A stretch of 64,000 bases of DNA, from positions 1 through 64,000 of the forward strand of contig VMSW01000006.1 of NCBI GenBank assembly GCA_013791955.1, given 5' to 3'. Position 1 is the stretch's first letter. Every line of letters starts with the position of its first letter. The notes beneath the pieces were generated by a model. It ran no database searches, was not told where the DNA came from, and saw only the letters and a list, made by a program, of their open reading frames with translations. Shown piece after piece: positions 1 to 7,957 of this stretch. Position numbers and translations under genes: made by a program. The stretch comes from Propionicimonas sp. (lineage in GTDB: Bacteria > Actinomycetota > Actinomycetes > Propionibacteriales > Propionibacteriaceae).

Positions 1-115
1 GACGGTTCCTCCGCACAGCTCACGGGGACGGTTCCTCCGCACAGCTCACGGGGACGGTTCCTCCGCACAGCTCACGGGGACGGTTCCTCCGCACAGCTCA
101 CGGGGACGGTTCCTG
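1..115. repeat. 26-bp tandem repeat, four full copies plus a partial fifth
   Basis: Copies of a unit beginning GACGGTTCCTCCGCACAGCT start at 1, 27, 53, 79 and 105. There is no spacer, so this is not a CRISPR array. The array probably continues to the left of the window. A related sequence lies at 47863-47889. Confidence 0.95.
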
Positions 116-116
116 C

Positions 117-154
117 GGGTCTGTCCCCATGAGCTGCTCATTGGAACCGTCCCC
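117..154. repeat. REP-like 38-bp element, inverted relative to the copy at 47890
   Basis: The reverse complement of this stretch matches 47890-47927 at 37 of 38 positions. It contains GGGGACGGTTCC and GGGGACAGACCC ends around a self-complementary GAGCAGCTC core, so it could fold. The ends look like REP elements mobilised by IS200-type REP transposases; that link is inference, and no transposase is in the window. Confidence 0.8.
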
Positions 155-167
155 AAGGAGCAGGTCG

Positions 168-611
168 CTACTGGGCAGGGCGTCCCGGGGCGGCTACGCC
201 TCGCTCGGTGAGCCCGAAGATGGCGCCAAGCAGGGCCACACTCAGGCCGATGATCGGCGGCAGCGGCATCAGTAGCGCCGAGATCACCAATCCGGCCAGA
301 GCCACTCCAGCGCCGATCCACAACAGCGACCGCAACGAGCCGGCCCCACGGCTGGCCGCCCACAGGAACGCGGCGCCGAAGGCGATCACCATCAGCCCCA
401 TCAACGGGCTGTAGCCCCACATCAACTGTTCGAGATTTCGCTGCGGTCCCGGCATCGCTACCGCAGCTAGCCGCAAAGCAGCCATCGCCTGCTGGGTGGC
501 GGCGTCCGGGGTTCGGCCCAGCTCGGCCGCCGCGGTGCTCAGATGGCCGGCGCCCAATACCAGCAGCGACCAGCCGAAGATCCGGGCGCCGAGGACGTCC
601 CGGCGGCTCAT
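168..611 (-). CDS. Small four-helix membrane protein
   Basis: A 147-residue protein with about four hydrophobic segments (near residues 10-30, 62-85, 90-112 and 115-135), so probably a small integral membrane protein. It has no catalytic motif I recognise. Its ATG overlaps the stop of the upstream flavin monooxygenase gene as ATGA, so the two are translationally coupled. It is the third gene of a TetR-monooxygenase-membrane protein transcript on the minus strand. The function is unknown; the context suggests a role alongside oxidation or resistance to a small molecule. Confidence 0.75.
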   Translation of the reverse strand: MSRRDVLGARIFGWSLLVLGAGHLSTAAAELGRTPDAATQQAMAALRLAAVAMPGPQRNLEQLMWGYSPLMGLMVIAFGAAFLWAASRGAGSLRSLLWIGAGVALAGLVISALLMPLPPIIGLSVALLGAIFGLTERGVAAPGRPAQ

Positions 612-1735
612 TTCGCCACCGCCAGTTCAATGCCGGGACGCACCAGGCCAGCCAGTGTCGCATCGCCAGCCGACTGCGGGGTTAACCGCATCCCGAAGTT
701 CCGCACCGCCACGGCGACCGGGTTACCCCAATGGGCAACCTCCCCCAAGCGGCGCGAATCCAGCTGCACTTTGCGCACCCGGGCGTGCCGAGCAGCGGTG
801 TATCGCGCCAGAGCACCCTCGGCACCGCCGCGGATGGCCAGCATCAACGCCTTGGCGTCTTCGATCGCCATCACCGCCCCCTGACCCTGATTAGGAGTCA
901 TGCTGTGCGCGGCATCGCCGAGCAGCAGCACTCGTCCGGCCCCCCAAACTGGGCGATCCAGTTCGAACAGGTCGTGATGCAGCGGCGGCACCTGCCTCAA
1001 CTCCGCCAACAGCTCACCGGCCACGCCGCCGTAGCCGCCAAAGAGCTCAGTGAACCCCGCAAGCTCACCCGGCCCGGATGCCTCCGGCTCGGCGGTGGCC
1101 ACTAGGTAGTAGTAGGCGCGCCCACCCCCAACTGGCACCACCCCGACCCGGGTGTGACCGCCCCACGCCTCAGTGGCCACCTGACCCGCTTCGAAGTCGA
1201 TCAGTCCGCGCCAGCAGGTCGTCCCGCTGTAGCGAAGCGCGCCGGGCCCGGTCGGCAGTTGCGCCCGCACGGCAGAGCGCAAACCGTCCGCGGCCACCAC
1301 CACCTCAGCGCTGAGCCCGCCAGTCGACGAGCTCAGCTGCACCCGCGAGCCGTCGTCTTCGACGCTGCGAATCGTGGAGTCGAAGACCACCTCGACCCCT
1401 GCTGGCAGCGCCGCGGCGAGCAACTCGTGCACCCGCGCCCGAGTGATGCCGTAGCTCGGCCCATGAGCGGCGGCCAGCCGGGCCGGGGAAAGGTTAGCCA
1501 GGCGGCGGCCCGCCTTGTCAGTGATCTCGGTGGACGCCAGCACTTGGCCTTCTCCGGCCAGTGTTACGCCCAGCGAGGCCAGCACCTGCACCGCGTTCGG
1601 GGCCAGCACGATGCCGGCCCCGGCGGCGGTGAACTCCGGGCTGCGCTCGACCAACCGCACTTGATGCCCGTCCTTGGCAAGGGCGATGGCCGCAGTCAGC
1701 CCGCCGATCCCGGCGCCGACGATGATGATGTCCAT
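608..1735 (-). CDS. FAD-dependent monooxygenase, PHBH type
   Basis: A 375-residue flavoprotein of the p-hydroxybenzoate hydroxylase fold, expected to use NAD(P)H and O2 to hydroxylate an aromatic or similar small molecule. The N-terminal Rossmann fingerprint is GAGIGGLTAAIALAKDGH, followed by an acidic residue in VERS. The second FAD motif, LLGDAAHSMTPNQGQGAVM, lies near residue 275. Length and motif order fit the family. It starts 5 bp after the TetR gene stop, so the regulator probably controls it. The substrate cannot be told from sequence; relatives act in salicylate, urate and antibiotic metabolism. Confidence 0.88.
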   Translation of the reverse strand: MDIIIVGAGIGGLTAAIALAKDGHQVRLVERSPEFTAAGAGIVLAPNAVQVLASLGVTLAGEGQVLASTEITDKAGRRLANLSPARLAAAHGPSYGITRARVHELLAAALPAGVEVVFDSTIRSVEDDGSRVQLSSSTGGLSAEVVVAADGLRSAVRAQLPTGPGALRYSGTTCWRGLIDFEAGQVATEAWGGHTRVGVVPVGGGRAYYYLVATAEPEASGPGELAGFTELFGGYGGVAGELLAELRQVPPLHHDLFELDRPVWGAGRVLLLGDAAHSMTPNQGQGAVMAIEDAKALMLAIRGGAEGALARYTAARHARVRKVQLDSRRLGEVAHWGNPVAVAVRNFGMRLTPQSAGDATLAGLVRPGIELAVAK

Positions 1736-1740
1736 GTAAC

Positions 1741-2325
1741 TCAGTTCTCCTTCTGGGCGAAAAGTCGCTGCAGTGAGGCCCGCAGCAGGGCCAATTGGGC
1801 GTCGCGATCCAGCTCGCCGCGCAGGCCGACTACCAGCGCACCGAAATAGAGGGCGAAGTAGCCGAGGAAGGCCGCCCCCGGATCGATGGGAGCGATTTCG
1901 CCGCGTCCGACCGCAGCGCTCACCTCATCAACCACCCAGCCGCGAAACTCCCCCATTCGCAGTTGGGACGGGCTGCCCGGGGCACTCTCGAACAGCGAGC
2001 CAGCGATCACCTGCCGCGATAGCTCCGGCTCGGCGGCGTAGCCCTGAAATAGGCAGTCGCTGACGTGCACCAGGCGCTCGATCAGTCCGTCCGGTCGCTG
2101 CTGGGCCGCGGTGACCAATGCTGCGCCGACGGTCTCGTCCAGCAAGGTTTCGGCGAGTTGGCCCATGGTCGGGAAGTGCAGGAAGACCGTACCGATGGCC
2201 ACTCCGGCTGCGGCTGCCACGTCACGCGCGGTGGTGGTGGCGAAGCCCTGTTCGGCCACCACTCGTCGCGCGGCGGCAAGGATTTCGGTGCGAGTTCGCG
2301 CCTTCTGTTCGGTTCTACTGATCAC
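1741..2325 (-). CDS. TetR/AcrR family transcriptional regulator
   Basis: A 194-residue regulator with an N-terminal helix-turn-helix (residues about 10-55: an ILAAARRVVAEQGF helix, then ATTARDVAAAAGVAIGTVF). The C-terminal ligand-binding part is variable, as usual in TetR proteins. It is first in the minus-strand operon with the monooxygenase. The GTG start at 2325 falls inside a perfect palindrome, 2324-2338, which looks like its own operator, so autorepression is likely. No Shine-Dalgarno precedes the GTG, so the mRNA may be leaderless or the true start may be slightly downstream. Confidence 0.88.
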   Translation of the reverse strand: MISRTEQKARTRTEILAAARRVVAEQGFATTTARDVAAAAGVAIGTVFLHFPTMGQLAETLLDETVGAALVTAAQQRPDGLIERLVHVSDCLFQGYAAEPELSRQVIAGSLFESAPGSPSQLRMGEFRGWVVDEVSAAVGRGEIAPIDPGAAFLGYFALYFGALVVGLRGELDRDAQLALLRASLQRLFAQKEN

Positions 2326-2338
2326 GCTCAGTGAGCGT
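2324..2338. promoter_or_regulatory. Perfect 15-bp palindrome, candidate TetR operator
   Basis: ACGCTCA-G-TGAGCGT is a perfect inverted repeat at the start codon of the TetR gene, in the gap that divides it from the plus-strand ACT-domain gene. Size and symmetry match TetR-family operators. Binding is inferred from position only. Confidence 0.7.
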
Positions 2339-2392
2339 ACTCAGTGAAACCAGGACTGTCCAGACCGGGATGAACTGCTGGGCACCCAACCG

Positions 2393-2917
2393 GTGAGTAG
2401 CATCCCTAACATGCCCATGCTCGTATTGACCCTGATCGGGGACGACCGCGCCGGCCTGGTGGCCGCGCTAGCTGAAGTGGTGAGTGCCCACGGTGGCAAC
2501 TGGGAGCGCAGCGAGTTGGCCGAACTGGCCGGCACCTTCGCCGGCATTGTCGAGGTCTCAGTGCCCGCCGACCGGGAACAAGCCCTCAACGCGGCCCTGC
2601 ACTCCTTGGACGGGCTGCTGAAGATCACTGCCCACACCGGCACCACCCAGGGGCCCGGCGACTGGCCAACACTCAGCCTGACCGTGATCGGCAATGACCG
2701 GCCAGGTATCGTCCGCGAGATTTCGGGGGCCCTCAACAGGCATCAACTCAACATCGAGCACCTATCCAGCAAGACCGTTGATGCGCCGATGGCCGGTGGC
2801 AAGCTCTTCGAGGCCACCGTCGTGGCCCGGGTGCCCGCCGATGCCGACACCGGCGCCATCCGTGCCGACCTTGAGGATCTGGCCGCCGAAATCCAAGTGG
2901 ATCTGCACCTGAGTTGA
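2393..2917 (+). CDS. Two-ACT-domain protein, GcvR-like
   Basis: About 174 residues made of two ACT domains. The first begins at LVLTLIGDDRAGLVAALAEV and the second at SLTVIGNDRPGIVREI. This is the layout of glycine-cleavage repressor (GcvR)-like and other amino-acid-sensing proteins; ACT domains bind amino acids at domain interfaces. No DNA-binding domain is present, so it probably acts through a partner. I list the GTG at 2393; ATG at 2411 is an equally good start and lies right before the domain. It diverges from the TetR operon and ends convergent with gabD. Confidence 0.82.
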   Translation: MSSIPNMPMLVLTLIGDDRAGLVAALAEVVSAHGGNWERSELAELAGTFAGIVEVSVPADREQALNAALHSLDGLLKITAHTGTTQGPGDWPTLSLTVIGNDRPGIVREISGALNRHQLNIEHLSSKTVDAPMAGGKLFEATVVARVPADADTGAIRADLEDLAAEIQVDLHLS

Positions 2918-2932
2918 GGTGACTAGCCACCA

Positions 2933-3041
2933 ACTGGCTGAGCTTGCCGAAGCCCGGCCCGTCGACCCTTCGACAAGCTCAGGGAACTGGGCTGGCCCAG
3001 CGAACTGAACTCAAGCTGGCTGAGCCCGTCGAAGCCCCACT
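2933..3041. repeat. Inverted-repeat (BIME-like) cluster between convergent genes
   Basis: Contains both arms of the window's main repeat family: CCCTTCGACAAGCTCAGGGA (arm A) and GGCTGAGCCCGTCGAAGCC (arm B, related to A in inverse orientation). Transcribed, they could pair into a hairpin. It sits between the 3' ends of the ACT-domain gene and gabD. Confidence 0.85.
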
Positions 3042-3051
3042 GCTGGTTGAC

Positions 3052-4512
3052 CTAACTGGCGTACGGGTTACCGATGCCGATGTAGACGGTCTCCAGGTAT
3101 TCCTCGATACCTTCTTCACCGCCTTCGCGACCCAGGCCAGATTGCTTCACTCCGCCGAAGGGCGCAGCCGGGTTCGAAATCACCCCGGCGTTGACCGCGA
3201 GCATGCCGGTCTCGATGCGCTCGCCCAAGCGCAGCGCGCGCGCCAGGTTCTTGGTGAACACATACGAGATCAGGCCGTATTCAGAGCTGTTGGCCAGCTC
3301 GATCGCCTCGTCCTCAGTGTCGAACGTGGAAATCGGCACCACCGGGCCGAAGATCTCCTCGGTGAGCACCCGCGCCTCCCGCGGCACGTTCACCAGCACG
3401 GTCGGCTCGAAGAAGTGGCCCGCGCGGTCCATTCGATGACCACCGGTGAGCACCTTGCCACCGGTCGCCACCGCTTCGTCCACCAGGCCGCCGATACGCA
3501 CCAGCGCGTCGTCGTCGATCACTGGGCCGAGCTGGGTGCCATCCTCGATGCCGGGGCCCACCTGAATGCCGGCCACTCGGGCCGCCAGCTTTTCGGAGAA
3601 CTCTTCAGCGATACCGGAATGGACGTAAATCCGGTTGGCCGCAGTGCAAGCCTGGCCACCATTACGCAGCTTGGCGTTGTAGGCGCCGTCAACTGCGGCG
3701 TTCAGGTCGGCATCGGAGAACACCAGGAACGGGGCGTTGCCGCCCAACTCCATGGACGTCCGCAGTACGCCATCGGCAGCCTGCTTCAGCAGCACCCGGC
3801 CAACTTCGGTCGAGCCGGTGAAAGAGACCTTGCGCAGCCGGGAGTCAGCGAACAGCGGGGCGGTGGTCGCACCCGAACGGGAGGTAGGAATGACGTTGAT
3901 CACGCCAGCCGGCACCCCGGCCTCCTCCATCACCTTGGCGAACAACAACGTGGTCAGCGGGGTCAGCGCGGCCGGCTTGACCACCACGGTGCAACCGGCG
4001 GCCATCGCCGGGGCCACCTTGCGGGTGGCCATCGCCAGCGGGAAGTTCCAGGGCGTGATCAGCAGCGAAGGTCCGACCGGACGCTTGGTAACCAGCAGGC
4101 GGTTCACCCCGTCAGGGGCGGTGGAATAGCGGCCATAGATGCGCACCGCCTCTTCGGAGAACCAGCGCAGGAACTCAGCACCGTAGGCCACCTCGCCACG
4201 GGATTCGGCCAACGGCTTGCCCATCTCCAGGGTCATCACCTGCGCGAACTCCTCCGCGCGTGCGGTCACCGCCTCGAAACCGGCCCGCAGCAACTCACCC
4301 CGCACCCGAGGTGCGGTGCGCGCCCACGACTCCTGAGCGGCTGCAGCTGCGTCGAGGGCAGCCATGCCGTCTTCGGGAGTGGCGTCGGCCACTTCGGCCA
4401 GCACCTGCCCGGTCGCCGGGTCCTCCACCACGAACTTGCCGCCATTACTGGCATCGCGCCACTGACCACCGATGAACAATCCGGTGGGCACCGAGCTCGG
4501 CAATTGCGTCAT
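3052..4512 (-). CDS. gabD: Succinate-semialdehyde dehydrogenase (NAD(P)+)
   Basis: A 486-residue aldehyde dehydrogenase that should oxidise succinate semialdehyde to succinate, the last step of GABA breakdown. The cofactor region includes VVKPAALTPLTT and FTGSTEVGRVLL. The catalytic Glu is in SMELGGNAP and the catalytic Cys in NGGQACTAANRI. Length is normal for GabD. It is the last gene of the minus-strand polyamine/GABA operon, 75 bp after gabT. With no separate aminobutyraldehyde dehydrogenase visible here, it could also act on 4-aminobutanal; that is inference. Confidence 0.93.
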   Translation of the reverse strand: MTQLPSSVPTGLFIGGQWRDASNGGKFVVEDPATGQVLAEVADATPEDGMAALDAAAAAQESWARTAPRVRGELLRAGFEAVTARAEEFAQVMTLEMGKPLAESRGEVAYGAEFLRWFSEEAVRIYGRYSTAPDGVNRLLVTKRPVGPSLLITPWNFPLAMATRKVAPAMAAGCTVVVKPAALTPLTTLLFAKVMEEAGVPAGVINVIPTSRSGATTAPLFADSRLRKVSFTGSTEVGRVLLKQAADGVLRTSMELGGNAPFLVFSDADLNAAVDGAYNAKLRNGGQACTAANRIYVHSGIAEEFSEKLAARVAGIQVGPGIEDGTQLGPVIDDDALVRIGGLVDEAVATGGKVLTGGHRMDRAGHFFEPTVLVNVPREARVLTEEIFGPVVPISTFDTEDEAIELANSSEYGLISYVFTKNLARALRLGERIETGMLAVNAGVISNPAAPFGGVKQSGLGREGGEEGIEEYLETVYIGIGNPYAS

Positions 4513-4566
4513 CGCAGTCCTCTTCCAATTCTCGTTGACTGGGGCTCAGGTGCCCCGAAGATTCCC

Positions 4567-4584
4567 CGCACCGCTGACGGTGCG
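4567..4584 (-). terminator. Small hairpin between gabT and gabD
   Basis: CGCACCG-CTGA-CGGTGCG, a 7-bp stem just after the gabT stop. There is no T tract, so it is more likely an mRNA-stabilising or attenuating hairpin within the operon than a full terminator. Confidence 0.4.
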
Positions 4585-4586
4585 AG

Positions 4587-5921
4587 TCAGCCGATGGCCT
4601 CGGCGAAGGCTTCGTCAAGCACGTCCACAGCGTCGTTGATCAGCGCCATCTCGGTCACTAGCGGGGGCAGCATTCGAATCACGTTGCCATAGCTGCCACA
4701 ACTGAGCATCAACACCCCGCGACGCCCGCAACCGGCCACCACAGCCTTGGTCAGGGCCGCGTCCGGGGCCTTAGAACCGTCGGTGGCGACCATCTCAATC
4801 GCCATCATCGCCCCCCGGCCGCGGATTTCGCCGATCTGGGGGTACTTGGCCGCCAGCGCAGTGAGCCGCTCGGTAAGCAGCTCACCGATCTGGGTCGCGC
4901 GCCCAGCTAGGTCTTCGACCTCCATGGTCTCGATGGCGGCCAGCGCCGCCGCGCAAGACAGCGGGTTGCCACCGAAGGTGCCACCCAGGCCGCCAAAGAC
5001 CGGCGAATCCATGATGTCGGCTCGACCGGTGACCGCAGCGATCGGCAAGCCGCCACCCAGGGCCTTCGCGGTGGTGACCAGATCAGGCACCACATTCTCG
5101 TGCTCAATCGCGAACCACTTACCGGTACGGCAGAAGCCCGACTGCACCTCATCGGCGACCAGGACGACGCCGTGCTCGGTGCACCACTCGCGCAGCATCT
5201 TTAAGAAGCCCGGCGCGGGGACGATGAAACCACCCTCACCCTGAATCGGCTCCACCACCACGGCGGCGATGTGGTTCTCGCCAACCTGAAGGTGGGCCAA
5301 CGAGGCGAACTCGGCGAACGCCTCAGCCGCGCAGTTTTCCGGCCCAGTGGGCCAGCGGTAGGCGTAGGCCATCGGCATCCGGTAAACCTCCGGTGCGAAC
5401 GGGCCAAAACCGTCTTTGTAGGGCTGCACCTTGGCCGTCATCGCCATGGTGAGGTTGGTGCGGCCGTGGTAGGCGTGATCGAAGACGATCACCGCTTGAC
5501 GCCCGGTGTAGGCCCGAGCGACCTTGACCGCGTTTTCCACTGCTTCAGCGCCGGTATTGAACAGCGCCGAGCGCTTCTCAAAATCGCCGGGGGTGCGCTT
5601 GGCCAACTCCTCACACAGCTCCACATAGCCCGCATAAGGGCTGACCATGAAGCAGGTGTGCCCATAGCTGGCGGCCTGCTTGGTGACCGCCTCGACCACC
5701 CTCGGATCACTGTGGCCAACCGAGGCCACCCCGATGCCAGAACCGAAATCGATGTGCTGGTTGCCGTCAGCGTCGACCAGGATCGCGCCCTGGGCAGCTT
5801 CGATGTAAAGGTCGTTACCGCCGCTCACCGCGCCGGACACCGTGGCCACCCGCCGTTGAGCGAGCGCAGCCGATTTGGGTCCAGGCAGCGCGGTACGCAG
5901 AATGCGTCGTTGCTCGATCAC
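4587..5921 (-). CDS. gabT: 4-aminobutyrate--2-oxoglutarate transaminase
   Basis: A class-III PLP aminotransferase of 444 residues converting GABA plus 2-oxoglutarate to succinate semialdehyde plus glutamate. The PLP region includes DEVQSGFCRTGKWFA and the Schiff-base lysine in TTAKALGGGLPIAAV; GTFGGNPLSCAAALA follows. The start is chosen as GTG at 5921: it forms a GTGA overlap with the stop of the upstream gene and has GGAGG four bases ahead, whereas the ATG at 5939 lies inside that gene. It is followed by gabD, so the two make a complete GABA shunt exit to succinate. Confidence 0.93.
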   Translation of the reverse strand: MIEQRRILRTALPGPKSAALAQRRVATVSGAVSGGNDLYIEAAQGAILVDADGNQHIDFGSGIGVASVGHSDPRVVEAVTKQAASYGHTCFMVSPYAGYVELCEELAKRTPGDFEKRSALFNTGAEAVENAVKVARAYTGRQAVIVFDHAYHGRTNLTMAMTAKVQPYKDGFGPFAPEVYRMPMAYAYRWPTGPENCAAEAFAEFASLAHLQVGENHIAAVVVEPIQGEGGFIVPAPGFLKMLREWCTEHGVVLVADEVQSGFCRTGKWFAIEHENVVPDLVTTAKALGGGLPIAAVTGRADIMDSPVFGGLGGTFGGNPLSCAAALAAIETMEVEDLAGRATQIGELLTERLTALAAKYPQIGEIRGRGAMMAIEMVATDGSKAPDAALTKAVVAGCGRRGVLMLSCGSYGNVIRMLPPLVTEMALINDAVDVLDEAFAEAIG

Positions 5922-7162
5922 TTTTCCTCCATGCCCCATGCCGAGTCGTAACCGACGGGCGCGGACCCGCCGAGAAGTTCGAGGAAGGGTACGGCGTCGA
6001 AGGCCTCTGGCCCCAGCACACCGCTGCCCTTCCAGACTCCGGTTGCCAGCAACTCAAGTGCCACCACCGGATTGATCGCGGTCTGCCAGACCACGCATTG
6101 AGCTCCATAGTTCGCCATCGCCCACTGGTTGTCGACCACGTGGTAGAGGTAGGTGCGTCGCGGATGGCCGTCCTTGCCCTTTCCGGTGACGTACAGCCCA
6201 GCGCAGGTCTTGCCGGTCATCCGTGGCCCGATAGTGGCCGGATCGGGCAGGACGGCGGCGACTACGTCGCGTGGCGAGACCTCGACGCCCTTCACCTTCA
6301 CCGGCGCAGTGCGATCCAGGCCGAGGGCATGCAGCGTCTTCAGCACGCCGATGAACTCATCGCCCAGGCCGTACTTGAAGGTGACCCGCTTGGCATCCAC
6401 CCAGCGCGGCATCAGCAGCACTTCTTCATGCTCGACGTTCACGCACTCGACCGGACCGATGCCTTCAGGGAAGTCGAAAACCTCCGGCTCGCTAAACGGC
6501 GGGGTGGTGAACCAGCCCTTCCCGGCCTCGAAGATCACCGGCGGGTTGAGGCATTCCTCGATGGTGGTCCAGATCGAGAAGGACGGAGCGAAGATCTCTT
6601 CGCCGGCCTCATTGGTGACCACCAGGTTGGCCCCGTCACGGGTGCCCAGTTCGTCGATCTCGCTGAACAGGTGATCAGCGGCATAACGGGCGAACACGTC
6701 CGACAGTCCGGGCTCAACACCCATGCCAACCAGCGCGAGCCGGCCAGCGGCGACCCATTCATCGGCTTTGGCGAACTGCTCATCGCCAAGCTTCACCCCA
6801 ACTTCGCCATACGGTCGCTCAGCGTGCGGATGGGAAAGGCTCATCGCCATGTCGAGGTAGTCGGCCCCAGCGGCGAAAGCGCCGTCAAAGATGCCCATCA
6901 CAAAACGCGGATCGACCGCGTTAAGCACGTGGGTGATGCCATGTTCGCGGGCCAAAGCGGCCACGGAATCTGCCGAGGAGGCGTCTACGAAGGCGGCCAC
7001 GAAGCGGCCAGTCCCGCCAGCTGCCTCCGCAGCGACTACCGAAGCTTGCGCCTTCGCGAGGTCGTAGTCGGCGATGACCATCAACTCAAAGAAACTGCGG
7101 CGGGCGGCGATGCGGGCGACTGCGTCGCCCACTCCCCCAGCCCCAACCACGAGAATGCGCAT
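5918..7162 (-). CDS. Saccharopine-dehydrogenase-family oxidoreductase
   Basis: A 414-residue NAD(P)-dependent enzyme. The N-terminal Rossmann motif VVGAGGVGDAVARIAA and the acidic end of strand 2 (VIADYDLAKAQ) are clear, and the remainder resembles saccharopine/carboxynorspermidine dehydrogenases. Those enzymes make or split secondary amines between an amino compound and an oxo-acid or aldehyde. It lies between potC (adjoining) and gabT (GTGA overlap), so it should act on the imported amine or on an intermediate. The exact reaction is unknown; ordinary lysine metabolism is not supported by the context. Confidence 0.82.
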   Translation of the reverse strand: MRILVVGAGGVGDAVARIAARRSFFELMVIADYDLAKAQASVVAAEAAGGTGRFVAAFVDASSADSVAALAREHGITHVLNAVDPRFVMGIFDGAFAAGADYLDMAMSLSHPHAERPYGEVGVKLGDEQFAKADEWVAAGRLALVGMGVEPGLSDVFARYAADHLFSEIDELGTRDGANLVVTNEAGEEIFAPSFSIWTTIEECLNPPVIFEAGKGWFTTPPFSEPEVFDFPEGIGPVECVNVEHEEVLLMPRWVDAKRVTFKYGLGDEFIGVLKTLHALGLDRTAPVKVKGVEVSPRDVVAAVLPDPATIGPRMTGKTCAGLYVTGKGKDGHPRRTYLYHVVDNQWAMANYGAQCVVWQTAINPVVALELLATGVWKGSGVLGPEAFDAVPFLELLGGSAPVGYDSAWGMEEK

Positions 7163-7957
7163 TTACGCGTCGACCTTTCGTTTGCGGGAACCGATTGCCT
7201 GGGCGATGCCGACGATGGCGACCGCGCCCACAAACATGACCGTGCCGATCACGTAGATCTGCACCGGGATGCCTCGCTGCGAGGCTCCCCAGACGAACAT
7301 TGGGAAGGTCACAGTGGAGGCTCCGGCATTGAAGTTGGTCACGATGTAGTCGTCGAAGCTGAGGGCGAAGGCCAGCAGAGCCCCAGCTGCGATACCCGGC
7401 GCGACCAACGGGAAGGTGACTTTCCAGAAGGCCTGGGCCGGGGTGGCGTAGAGGTCGGCAGCAGCCTGCTCCAGCGCTGGGTCAAGGGAAGCCACCCGCG
7501 CCTTCACTGTAGTGATCACGAAGGAGACGGTGAACAGAATGTGGGCGATCAAAATGGTGGTCGTACCAGATTCCAACCCCACTGATACGAACAGGGTGAG
7601 CAGCGAGGCACCCATGACCACCTCGGGGGTGGCCATCGGCATGAAGACCAACAGGTTGGTGGACGAGCGTCCCGGGAACCGGTAGCGGCCCAAGGCAAAA
7701 GCGGCCATCGTGCCCATCACCGTCGCAACGGCCGCCGCGACCACGCCGATCCAAAGACTCAGCCCGAGCGAGTCACACATGCCTGGCGCGGCACACGGAT
7801 CGAGCCAGGCGTCCAGGGAGAACTGGTTCCACTCGTAGTTGAAGTGGCCGGTCGGCTTGTTGAAAGAAAAGACGACCACCACGAGGTTCGGGATCAGGAT
7901 GTAGGCCATCACCAACAGGCCGATGATCACTACCAGGTTCTTGCGCAGCCAGTTCAT
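7163..7957 (-). CDS. potC: Polyamine ABC transporter permease, PotC-like
   Basis: A 264-residue integral membrane permease with about six helices, the first being NLVVIIGLLVMAYILIPNLV. The EAA-type cytoplasmic loop that contacts the ATPase is near LDPALEQAAADLYATPAQAF. This size and motif match the PotC/CysW-type second permease of spermidine/putrescine importers. It overlaps potB by one base and abuts the saccharopine-dehydrogenase-like gene. The substrate is inferred from the whole cluster (potD, gabT, gabD, putrescine-type transaminase). Confidence 0.88.
   Translation of the reverse strand: MNWLRKNLVVIIGLLVMAYILIPNLVVVVFSFNKPTGHFNYEWNQFSLDAWLDPCAAPGMCDSLGLSLWIGVVAAAVATVMGTMAAFALGRYRFPGRSSTNLLVFMPMATPEVVMGASLLTLFVSVGLESGTTTILIAHILFTVSFVITTVKARVASLDPALEQAAADLYATPAQAFWKVTFPLVAPGIAAGALLAFALSFDDYIVTNFNAGASTVTFPMFVWGASQRGIPVQIYVIGTVMFVGAVAIVGIAQAIGSRKRKVDA

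Noticed and set aside
1-115. Possible CRISPR array or protein repeat at the left edge
   Set aside because: Direct 26-bp tandem copies without spacers; the frames through it do not resemble a protein.
2944-4692. 582-residue plus-strand frame opposite gabD
   Set aside because: It lies antisense to a clear gabD with all family motifs and begins in repeats; a GC-rich codon bias shadow.
6098-7585. 495-residue plus-strand frame opposite the saccharopine-dehydrogenase-like and potC genes
   Set aside because: It spans two well-supported minus-strand genes and has no recognisable domain; third-position GC makes long antisense frames common.
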